A DNA stretch of 5,123 nucleotides, from assembly GCA_027483005.1 (NCBI GenBank), contig JAIXVN010000445.1:1-5123 (forward strand), in the 5' to 3' direction. Below, piece after piece: positions 1-5,123 of this stretch. Each line of letters starts with the position of its first letter. Position 1 is the stretch's first letter. The translations under genes were made by a program, and so were the position numbers. The notes under the pieces were generated by a model. That model searched no databases, was not told the origin of the DNA, and saw nothing but the letters and a program-made list of their open reading frames with translations. This DNA comes from Verrucomicrobiaceae bacterium. GTDB taxonomy: Bacteria; Verrucomicrobiota; Verrucomicrobiia; Verrucomicrobiales; Akkermansiaceae.

Positions 1-776
1 GGCCCCGCGTTGCCAGGTCCTCAGCTCCGGCGATTGATTCGGCCACCACTTTCCAGATCCACTCGATGCTGGCGGGCTCCCTGGCCCGCGGCAGCTCGGC
101 GGGTGCGCTTCAGGGCCTCATCGAACGCCCATTCCTCGGAGGCGGGAAGGGCGGCACCACCTCCGATTTCGCCGATACATGGTTTCTCGGCTACAACACA
201 CGCATCGCCTGTGGAGTTTGGACCGGATTTCTCCAGAACAGCGGTCGTCCGATCTATCCCGGAGCCTTTTCCCGGGATCTTTCGATGCCCGTCTGGCAGG
301 CGGTGATGAATGCCGCCGCACCTTCATTCGGGGGCGAGGAGATCAAGCCTCCTGCCGAGGTGATCGATGTGCCGGTGTGTCGTGTTTCGGGACAGCGGGC
401 CACCCAGTTCTGCTACGAGATGGTCGAGGATCCGGCCACCGGTCAAATGCGCTCACGGTCGGCGTCGCTCCAGGAGTATTTCCGCAAGGGCACTGAAAAC
501 CTGCCCTTCTGCCCCATCCACTCGGGGGCCGACTCGGTCAGTGGCGGCGGGCTCCTCAATGTCCCGACCATGGATGCCATCCCCGTGCGGCCCAAGGCTC
601 CTGTCCTCCTCGGTGAGGACCCTTATCACTGCGAGCAACCCGAGATGATCCAGATCAGTGGAGACGGCGGCTTCTTTCGCCGCAGGACCAATGTGCTCGA
701 CAGCCTGGATCTCGGCGAAAGTGAGGAGCAGATCCGCATTCCCTCGCCCCAGCGTCTGAAGATTGGGGATGATTGA
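1..776 (+). CDS. Class A penicillin-binding protein (PBP1A-like), C-terminal part, 5' truncated by window edge
   Basis: The reading frame is open from base 3 to the TGA at 774-776, so only the end of the gene is here. It encodes the last part of the transpeptidase domain of a bifunctional peptidoglycan glycosyltransferase/DD-transpeptidase, which crosslinks cell-wall peptides on the periplasmic side of the inner membrane. Support is the ordered PBP1A signature: an FQIHSML segment before the active-site box, then K-G-G-T-T (codons 147-161), then DTWFLGYN and CGVWTGF. The box is normally KTGTT; here the middle residue is Gly. After the domain comes the cysteine tail known from many PBP1A proteins: Cys at 378-380 followed by SGQRAT, Cys at 411-413, an EYFRKGT segment, and CPIH at 510-521. 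A further extension of about 80 residues contains another Cys (630-632). The Ser-x-x-Lys nucleophile and the glycosyltransferase domain lie upstream of the window. The family call is firm; the exact PBP subtype is inferred. Confidence 0.9.
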   Translation, partial: PRVARSSAPAIDSATTFQIHSMLAGSLARGSSAGALQGLIERPFLGGGKGGTTSDFADTWFLGYNTRIACGVWTGFLQNSGRPIYPGAFSRDLSMPVWQAVMNAAAPSFGGEEIKPPAEVIDVPVCRVSGQRATQFCYEMVEDPATGQMRSRSASLQEYFRKGTENLPFCPIHSGADSVSGGGLLNVPTMDAIPVRPKAPVLLGEDPYHCEQPEMIQISGDGGFFRRRTNVLDSLDLGESEEQIRIPSPQRLKIGDD

Positions 777-779
777 GCG

Positions 780-1979
780 GTGGCGGTGCTTGCACCTTCG
801 CGTTCCTCCCTCCATTCTTCCGCCGTGGTCGGAACGTCGGAACTCACAAGGAGGTGGAGCGGATACATTTGTCCGGATTGCCGCTTCGTGTTCCGCGTGC
901 CCCGCGATCATGATGGCGTCGGATTGGTTTGTCCGTCGTGCCGGCGTTTGCTGAGGATTCCCACTGCGGAGGATACACTGCCTCCCTTGGTCTCGCATTC
1001 GGCGAAGCTTCCTGTCATGGAGCCTGTCGATCGCGTCGTCGACGTGGAGGCTTCCGTCCCTGGCGTCCGCAAACGCCGCAGACGCTCCGCCAGCGAGAAG
1101 AAGGCTTCCTCTCCTTCCTGGGAACATGACCTGCGGACACGATCCAGGCATTCGGAGAAAAAGATCATGGCCTCCATGGTGGGGGGCGTTGCCCTGCTGG
1201 TTCTCGTGGCCGTGCTGTTTGCCAGCCTCTCGAAGTCTCCGTCCGGTCCCACTCCTTCCAGGCCCGAACCCGAAAGGTCGATCGCGATCGAGCCTCAGGA
1301 GGGCGGCGAAAGCCCGACCGATGTGCTGCCGGACATCCCGACCTTCCTCCACACGGCGCAGCCTCTGGCAAAGGTCTTCCTGGAGGCGACGACCGTGCCT
1401 GAGCTGCTCGCCACTGTCAGGCGTCCCGAGATTTCCTCGCAGCGGATGGCCCAGAGGTATCCCGATGGCAAGGTGGAGGCTCCGGGGCTCCAATCATTCG
1501 CAGAGGATGGGGCCGTGGTCATCGAGGCCACGACTGCCACCGTGAAGGTCCGGATTGGAAATTTCGAGCAGCGTGACCTCTATTTCGTGCGCACCGGAGA
1601 AGGCTGGCGGGTTGACTGGGAAAGCTGGGTTGGTTGGTCCGATCTGTCGTGGGACACCTTTGCGGAAAAGGCCCCGAGGGAACCAGGCCGCTTCCGTGTC
1701 CGAGTCAAACCAATCATTTATTACAACTTTGGCTTTTCCGATGAGCGCAAGTGGCGCTCCTACCTGATCGAGTCCCCCGACGGCAGCCACCGCTTCTTCG
1801 GCTACGTCGAACGCGGCTCGCGGGTCGATGGCCTGATCAACCTCGCCGACAATCCGGCGGGTGGTGATTTCATTCTCGAGCTGGGCTTTCCCGCCGACAA
1901 CATCGGCCGCAATCAGGTGCTGATCCACGATCGCATCGCGGTGGGTTGGGTCGAGCCGGAGAAAGTCGATTCGCCATGA
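780..1979 (+). CDS. Uncharacterised membrane protein: N-terminal zinc ribbon, one TM helix, C-terminal soluble domains
   Basis: I do not recognise a named function. The 399-residue reading begins at GTG 780, 3 bp after the penicillin-binding protein stop. Residues 31-54 form a zinc ribbon (CPDC at 31-34, CPSC at 51-54). A low-complexity linker with a basic run (RKRRRR, 97-102) follows, then one hydrophobic helix at about 130-151. After a Pro/Glu-rich linker, about 183-290 looks like an alpha+beta fold, possibly NTF2-like, with a Trp-rich end (GWRVDWESWVGW). A second region, about 300-395, resembles beta-rich domains. The basic residues before the helix suggest a cytoplasmic ribbon and a periplasmic C-terminus (inference). 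The start is uncertain: residues 1-28 look non-coding, and a strong Shine-Dalgarno at 848-856 lies inside them. The real start may be ATT 867, giving 370 residues that begin just before CPDC. Other in-frame GTGs are at 786 and 825. The 3' end overlaps the next gene by ATGA. I recall similar proteins in Verrucomicrobiota genomes only as hypothetical proteins. Confidence 0.8.
   Translation: MAVLAPSRSSLHSSAVVGTSELTRRWSGYICPDCRFVFRVPRDHDGVGLVCPSCRRLLRIPTAEDTLPPLVSHSAKLPVMEPVDRVVDVEASVPGVRKRRRRSASEKKASSPSWEHDLRTRSRHSEKKIMASMVGGVALLVLVAVLFASLSKSPSGPTPSRPEPERSIAIEPQEGGESPTDVLPDIPTFLHTAQPLAKVFLEATTVPELLATVRRPEISSQRMAQRYPDGKVEAPGLQSFAEDGAVVIEATTATVKVRIGNFEQRDLYFVRTGEGWRVDWESWVGWSDLSWDTFAEKAPREPGRFRVRVKPIIYYNFGFSDERKWRSYLIESPDGSHRFFGYVERGSRVDGLINLADNPAGGDFILELGFPADNIGRNQVLIHDRIAVGWVEPEKVDSP
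848..856 (+). promoter_or_regulatory. Strong Shine-Dalgarno inside the annotated N-terminus of the zinc-ribbon gene
   Basis: AAGGAGGTG is complementary to the canonical anti-Shine-Dalgarno end of 16S rRNA over nearly its full length. It reads in frame as AGG-AGG codons, which are rarely used in GC-rich genes, arguing that it is a ribosome binding site rather than coding sequence. No ATG, GTG or TTG lies in frame 5-15 bases downstream. The in-frame codons that follow are AGC, GGA, TAC, ATT (867), TGT. ATT at 867 is 10 bases beyond the motif and is the only plausible non-canonical initiator, placing translation just before the zinc ribbon. The motif itself is plain; its use is inferred. Confidence 0.55.
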
Positions 1980-3382
1980 AGCCTGTCCAGCCCGCAGCGA
2001 CCCTCGACAAGGTTCAGGAACTCAATCTCGATCCGGCCGTCTATGGCACCTTCGCCGAGATCGGTGCCGGCCAGGAAACCGCGAACTGGTTCTTTCGAGC
2101 ATCCGGCTCAGCCGGCATGGTGGCGAAGTCGATCTCCGCCTACGACATGACGATGAGCGATGCCATTTACGGGCACACGGATCGCTATGTCTCCAGCCAG
2201 CGGCTCACCGCCATGCTCGATCACGAGTTCGGCATCCTCGTCGAGCGACTGGGCCCGAAGCGCGGTGACTCCACCAATTTCTTCTCCTTCTGCAATACGG
2301 TCCGCGCCCGCGGCTGGAAGGACACCGCCGAATGCCACGGGTGGCTCGGCATCCGTTTCCAGAGAAAGCCCGGCGATCCTCCTTCCAACATCATCCTGCA
2401 CGTGCGGCTGCTCGACACCCGCAACGTCGATCAGATGGAGGCTCTCGGGGTGCTCGGCGTGAACCTCATCCATGCCACCTTCCGCGCCCGTGGCCATCTC
2501 AGGCATTTCGTCGAGGCCCTCACCGACAACATCGGCCCCGGCCGGATCGAGGTGGATCTCCTCCGCTTCGGCGGCTTTGGCTACGAGCAGTTCGACAACC
2601 GTCTTTGCGCCTTGCAACTGGTCGAGAGCGCCCTCACCGAGGCCACCCTGTTCCTGCCCGATGGCCAGGTCGTCCAGCCTGCGGAAACCCTTTACAAGCG
2701 CCCGGTCCTGCTGCTGCGCGGCAGCTTTGATCCAGTGACGAATCTTCATCTGGAAATGCTCGAGCAGTCCTCCGAGGTCTTTCAGAAGGCGCTCCTTCCC
2801 GAGGATCAGAGCAAGGAACTGGAGCTCTGTGAGATCACCATGCAGAACCTCCTGCGCGGCAGTGAACTCGATCCCGTGGATTTTCTGGATCGCGCGGATG
2901 CCCTGCAGGCTCTTGGAAAAACCGTTCTGGTTTCACGTTTCGCCGAGTTCCACCGGCTCGCCGCCTTTCTCAACCGCTGCACCAACAAACCGGTTGGCAT
3001 CGTGCTCAGCATCGGACTGCTCAACGAGCTCTTCAAAACCAAGTGGTCCGAGAACCTCGCCGGGGGACTGCTCGAATCCTTTGGCCGCCTTTTCAAAAGC
3101 GGCCTCTCGCTTTACGTCTTCCCATGGTCGAACCGACGCCACCATGAACTCGTCACGGCGGAGTCCTTCATCGCCCCCGCCGAGCAGCGGCACCTGTACA
3201 GGCATTTCCTGGAAAACGGAATGATCCGCAGCGTGCCATGCCCTCATCCCGAGCTCCTGGCCTACACGAGCCGAGACGTGCAACACCTCATCGCCGACGG
3301 CGATCCCGCCTGGCGGGACCTCGTTCCTGAAGCGGCCCAGGAGATCGCCCTCCGGCATGGACGGACGCGTTCCGGCGGGTGA
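1976..3382 (+). CDS. Conserved protein of unknown function, 468 aa (family often auto-annotated as TonB receptor or nucleotide adenylyltransferase)
   Basis: The start is the ATG at 1976, overlapping the preceding TGA as ATGA; GGAG at 1958-1961 is a distant ribosome binding site, so translational coupling is likely. A GTG at 1946 is in frame but sits inside the upstream gene. I recall the N-terminal pattern (YGTFAEIGAGQE at 23-34, then AKSISAYDM at 50-58) and an ECHGWLGIRF block (from 119) from a family in cyanobacteria and other bacteria whose members carry unreliable names. Residues 248-259 (RGSFDPVTNLHL) resemble the first motif of nucleotidyltransferases such as NadD (GxFDPxHxGH), but the first His is Thr (T255) and the Gly before the last His is Leu (L257). 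The part after about 300 also lacks an ISxTxxR-type motif. No signal peptide, beta-barrel or transmembrane helix is visible, so a cytoplasmic protein is likely and a TonB receptor is very unlikely. The function is unknown. It runs toward the DUF5069 gene, ending 8 bp from its stop. Confidence 0.88.
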   Translation: MKPVQPAATLDKVQELNLDPAVYGTFAEIGAGQETANWFFRASGSAGMVAKSISAYDMTMSDAIYGHTDRYVSSQRLTAMLDHEFGILVERLGPKRGDSTNFFSFCNTVRARGWKDTAECHGWLGIRFQRKPGDPPSNIILHVRLLDTRNVDQMEALGVLGVNLIHATFRARGHLRHFVEALTDNIGPGRIEVDLLRFGGFGYEQFDNRLCALQLVESALTEATLFLPDGQVVQPAETLYKRPVLLLRGSFDPVTNLHLEMLEQSSEVFQKALLPEDQSKELELCEITMQNLLRGSELDPVDFLDRADALQALGKTVLVSRFAEFHRLAAFLNRCTNKPVGIVLSIGLLNELFKTKWSENLAGGLLESFGRLFKSGLSLYVFPWSNRRHHELVTAESFIAPAEQRHLYRHFLENGMIRSVPCPHPELLAYTSRDVQHLIADGDPAWRDLVPEAAQEIALRHGRTRSGG

Positions 3383-3390
3383 GAGGTCTG

Positions 3391-3816
3391 TTAGATCGGT
3401 CGCTCCTCGGCATCCATCAGCTCGAAAAAGGTGAGGATGTCCGCGCGATCGCCCAGACCGGCGAGTTCTTTCTGCTGCTGAAGCCCGCTGCTGGCTTCGT
3501 CGTTCCAGCCGCGCTTGCTCATGAAGCCGTTCCAGATGGCGATGTGCTCCTCGTCCGGACGACTGCCCTTTTCGAAGCACCAGGCGAGGACTTCCTCATC
3601 GCTTCCACCCTGAAGCGTGCGGGCTTCGAGGGCTGCGAAGGAAACTCCCAACAGACGGCAGACGCGGTCATCGAAGGTCCGCTTTCCCTCGATGATGCCG
3701 AGGTGCCAGCCCTCGGGCAGCTCGCCTTTGGCGTTGAGGCGGATCTTGTCGAGGATGCGACCGAAGACAAAGATGCCGCCGACAGTTTCGCGCGGGCTGC
3801 GGATGGGAAAGGACAT
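3391..3816 (-). CDS. DUF5069 domain-containing protein
   Basis: This is a 141-residue protein on the reverse strand, ATG at 3816-3814 and TAA at 3393-3391. It matches DUF5069 along its length: SPRETVGGI and GRILDKIRL at residues 7-27, then FDDRVCRLLGV, then GGSDEEVLAWCFEKG, then IWNGFMSKRGWNDE. These blocks and the overall length fit the family as I recall it from Verrucomicrobiota and related phyla. The biochemical role is not known. No signal peptide or membrane helix is seen, so it is probably cytoplasmic. A modest Shine-Dalgarno (AGGA, 3830-3827) sits 10 bases before the start. It lies 31 bp downstream of the alpha/beta hydrolase gene on the same strand and is probably co-transcribed with it. 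A functional link between the two is only a guess. Confidence 0.88.
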   Translation of the reverse strand: MSFPIRSPRETVGGIFVFGRILDKIRLNAKGELPEGWHLGIIEGKRTFDDRVCRLLGVSFAALEARTLQGGSDEEVLAWCFEKGSRPDEEHIAIWNGFMSKRGWNDEASSGLQQQKELAGLGDRADILTFFELMDAEERPI

Positions 3817-3847
3817 GTCGCGACGATCCTGCGGGCGTGAAAGGCTG

Positions 3848-4543
3848 TCAATTCCGCTCGTTCAGGAAGGCCAGCACGGCCTCGCGGCAGGCTTCGGGTC
3901 GTGCGGCGAGCAGCAGGTGAGGGGAGTCGATCCAGACGACGGTCGGCTCGACGAAATGACGCTCCAGTCGCGACTGGGTATCCCAGGGAATCATCGCGTC
4001 CTGTCGGGCTTGAAGGAGAAGGGTCGGCACTCCCTCAGGAGCCGGGCAGTCCTTTTCCTGAAGCGCAAGGATGACGCGGACCCGTTCTGTTAGAGTGCCG
4101 GAGGAGACGCTGCGGATGGCCTTGCCGAGGCGCTGGATGAGGGACTTCGGCGCGTCGGGCCCGGCGAGGAATTTCCTCAGGATGGTGGCAGGAGGACGGA
4201 TCAGGAAAAGCGGTCGGACCGGAATCAGCGACAGGGCAGGCGAGACCGGCGAGGAACAGAATCCCCCGGCGAGGATTAGGGCGGTGACCCGCTGCCGTTC
4301 CTGCGCGGAGATCAGAAGGGCGAGCGGCGAGGAGAACGATTCCCCGAGGAGGATCAGCGGCCCCGGCGGCAGGTCGGCGGCGATCTTTTTTGCCAGTGAG
4401 GGGTAATCCTGAGCGCCCTCCTTGGGAATCGGCATCACCTGAACGGCCAGCCCCTTCCAGTCTCCAGCGGCGAAATCCTCGGTCAGAAGTCCGGTGCCAT
4501 CGAGGCCGGGCAGTATCACGACGGTTCCTGAAAATGCGCTCAC
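3848..4543 (-). CDS. Alpha/beta hydrolase family protein
   Basis: The protein is 231 residues, GTG at 4543-4541 and TGA at 3850-3848. An in-frame stop lies three codons upstream of the GTG (4555-4553), so no longer start exists. The fold is recognisable: a first strand with an oxyanion-loop-like stretch (VVILPGLDGTG, 8-18), a nucleophile elbow LLGESFSS with probable catalytic Ser69, an acid at Asp182 (ARQDAMIPW), and a His at 209 (DSPHLLL). The elbow is G-x-S-x-S rather than the usual G-x-S-x-G. A small lid region with hydrophobic residues (about 108-135) lies between. Size and layout resemble small BioH/esterase-like hydrolases, but nothing fixes the substrate. No signal peptide is evident, so it is probably cytoplasmic. 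No good Shine-Dalgarno precedes the GTG; the bases just upstream on its strand are a run of C, so initiation may be leaderless or weak. It is probably the first gene of a two-gene operon with the DUF5069 gene. Confidence 0.87.
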   Translation of the reverse strand: MSAFSGTVVILPGLDGTGLLTEDFAAGDWKGLAVQVMPIPKEGAQDYPSLAKKIAADLPPGPLILLGESFSSPLALLISAQERQRVTALILAGGFCSSPVSPALSLIPVRPLFLIRPPATILRKFLAGPDAPKSLIQRLGKAIRSVSSGTLTERVRVILALQEKDCPAPEGVPTLLLQARQDAMIPWDTQSRLERHFVEPTVVWIDSPHLLLAARPEACREAVLAFLNERN

Positions 4544-4655
4544 GGGGGAAGATTACGTCACGAGACTGGACGAGTCTGCGAACAAAATGAATGCTCCTGC
4601 CGAAACAAAAGGTTTGCACGAAGCAGCCTTCTCGCCCAATTTTCCGGCGAAAACA

Positions 4656-4661
4656 TACAAT
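4656..4661 (+). promoter_or_regulatory. Possible -10 element for the cysJ-like gene, in the 140-bp divergent intergenic region
   Basis: The region 4544-4683 separates two divergent genes and is more AT-rich than the flanks. TACAAT at 4656-4661 matches five of six positions of the sigma-70 -10 consensus and would give a leader of about 15 bases. No convincing -35 lies 16-18 bases upstream; the clearest -35-like hexamer, TTGCAC (4614-4619), is too far away. This is a weak prediction. I found no clear promoter for the reverse-strand hydrolase. A short inverted repeat (AGACT/AGTCT arms, 4563-4577) and a near-palindrome TTACGTCA (4553-4560) are the only other structures there. Confidence 0.25.
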
Positions 4662-4683
4662 CTAAGGCAACTAACTAAGGATT

Positions 4684-5123
4684 ATGCTCCCCGAGCACGC
4701 CCCATTCACCCCGGAACAGCGCAAGGCGATTGACTCGCTGGTCTCCGGCCTCGACCCCGTCCAGCGTGGCTGGCTCAGCGGATTTCTCGCTGCGTCCGGC
4801 ACGGTCGCCCCGGTTTCAGCGCCTGCTGCCGCCACCAAGCTCACCGTGCTTTACGGAACTGAATCTGGTAACTCCGAGGTTCTGGCCGACCGCACCGCCA
4901 AGGAGGCCAAGAAGCGCGGCTTTCAGGCGGTCGTGAAAAGCATGGCCGACACCAAGCCCGCCGATCTGGCCAAGGCCACCAATCTGCTGGTGATCGTCAG
5001 CACCTGGGGTGACGGCGAGCCACCGGAAGGCGCCACTACCTTCTACAAGGAATTGATGAGCGGTGAACTCGCGCTTTCCGGCGTGTCCTACTCGGTCTGC
5101 GCGCTGGGCGACACCAGCTACGA
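4684..5123 (+). CDS. cysJ: Sulfite reductase flavoprotein, CysJ-type (alpha subunit), N-terminal part, cut by window edge
   Basis: The frame opens at ATG 4684 and runs off the window after 146 full codons. A TAAGGA (4676-4681) lies directly upstream, though very close to the ATG. The protein would accept electrons from NADPH through FAD and FMN and pass them to the hemoprotein that reduces sulfite to sulfide in sulfate assimilation. Residues 8-36 (beginning FTPEQ, ending WLSGFLA) align with the N-terminal segment I recall from E. coli CysJ (LNPEQ to WVSGYF), which favours CysJ over cytochrome P450 reductase-like or nitric oxide synthase-like flavoproteins. An Ala/Pro linker follows, then a flavodoxin domain with FMN-phosphate loop YGTESGN (57-63) and FMN ring loops STWGDGEPP (106-114) and ALGDTSY (140-146). 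The FAD and NADPH domains lie beyond the window. It is divergent from the hydrolase gene. The family call is firm; sulfite as acceptor is inferred. Confidence 0.9.
   Translation, partial: MLPEHAPFTPEQRKAIDSLVSGLDPVQRGWLSGFLAASGTVAPVSAPAAATKLTVLYGTESGNSEVLADRTAKEAKKRGFQAVVKSMADTKPADLAKATNLLVIVSTWGDGEPPEGATTFYKELMSGELALSGVSYSVCALGDTSY

Noticed and set aside
453..1493. Long reverse-strand open frame (346 codons) across the PBP end and zinc-ribbon gene
   Set aside because: It lies opposite two better-supported genes, its translation is rich in Arg, Gly and His with no domain, and long antisense frames are expected in GC-rich DNA.
2108..2749. Reverse-strand open frame of 213 codons opposite the 468-residue gene
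   Set aside because: It is an antisense shadow with repetitive Ala/Glu/Gly-rich composition, and the sense frame has clear family blocks.
2717..2752. NadD-type adenylyltransferase function from RGSFDPVTNLHL
   Set aside because: The HxGH signature is not intact, the protein is more than twice the usual NadD length, and the motif is internal (residue 248) rather than at the N-terminus.
3304..3318. GC-rich perfect palindrome TCCCGCCTGGCGGGA as a possible terminator
   Set aside because: It lies inside the coding sequence over 60 bases before the stop, has no following T-run, and its codons fit the protein.
2933..3580. Reverse-strand open frame of 215 codons crossing the convergent junction
   Set aside because: It overlaps the ends of two well-supported genes in another frame and has no recognisable domain.
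3379..3840. Forward open frame of 153 codons spanning the whole DUF5069 gene
   Set aside because: It is exactly antisense to DUF5069, which matches a known family; no motif is seen in the forward reading.
4553..4560. TTACGTCA near-palindrome as a regulator site
   Set aside because: It is a single short, imperfect copy close to the hydrolase start, with nothing else to support a binding site.
4563..4577. Inverted repeat AGACT/AGTCT as an operator
   Set aside because: Five-base arms with a five-base loop occur easily by chance, and no known regulator site is matched.

Overview
The window is a GC-rich, gene-dense chromosomal segment with six protein-coding genes and almost no non-coding DNA. 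I infer a member of the Verrucomicrobiota, probably close to Luteolibacter or Haloferula. The basis is recalled family resemblance: the cysteine-containing tail of the penicillin-binding protein, the DUF5069 protein, and the zinc-ribbon/membrane protein next to it. No rRNA or other marker is present, so the assignment is tentative.

Left block, + strand, 1-3382: the 3' end of a class A penicillin-binding protein (PBP1A-like peptidoglycan synthase); an uncharacterised membrane protein with an N-terminal zinc ribbon; and a 468-residue conserved protein of unknown function. The spacing is tight (3 bp or about 90 bp, depending on the true start of the second gene, then a 4-bp ATGA overlap). The second and third genes are probably translationally coupled, and all three may form one transcript.

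Middle block, - strand, 4543-3391: an alpha/beta hydrolase followed after 31 bp by a DUF5069 protein, probably a two-gene operon. It converges on the left block, with only 8 bp between the facing stop codons.

Right block, + strand, 4684 to the end: the N-terminal third or less of a CysJ-type sulfite reductase flavoprotein (assimilatory sulfate reduction). It diverges from the hydrolase across a 140-bp AT-richer intergenic region, the only substantial non-coding stretch. Its promoter or promoters presumably lie there.

The sequence shows no RNA gene, CRISPR array, insertion sequence, integrase or large repeat, and nothing suggests a mobile island. The points most worth a second look are the KGG in place of the usual KTG box of the penicillin-binding protein, a near-perfect Shine-Dalgarno in the zinc-ribbon gene with no ordinary start codon behind it, and the two uncharacterised genes joined by an ATGA overlap. 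I did not find a convincing new multi-gene system.
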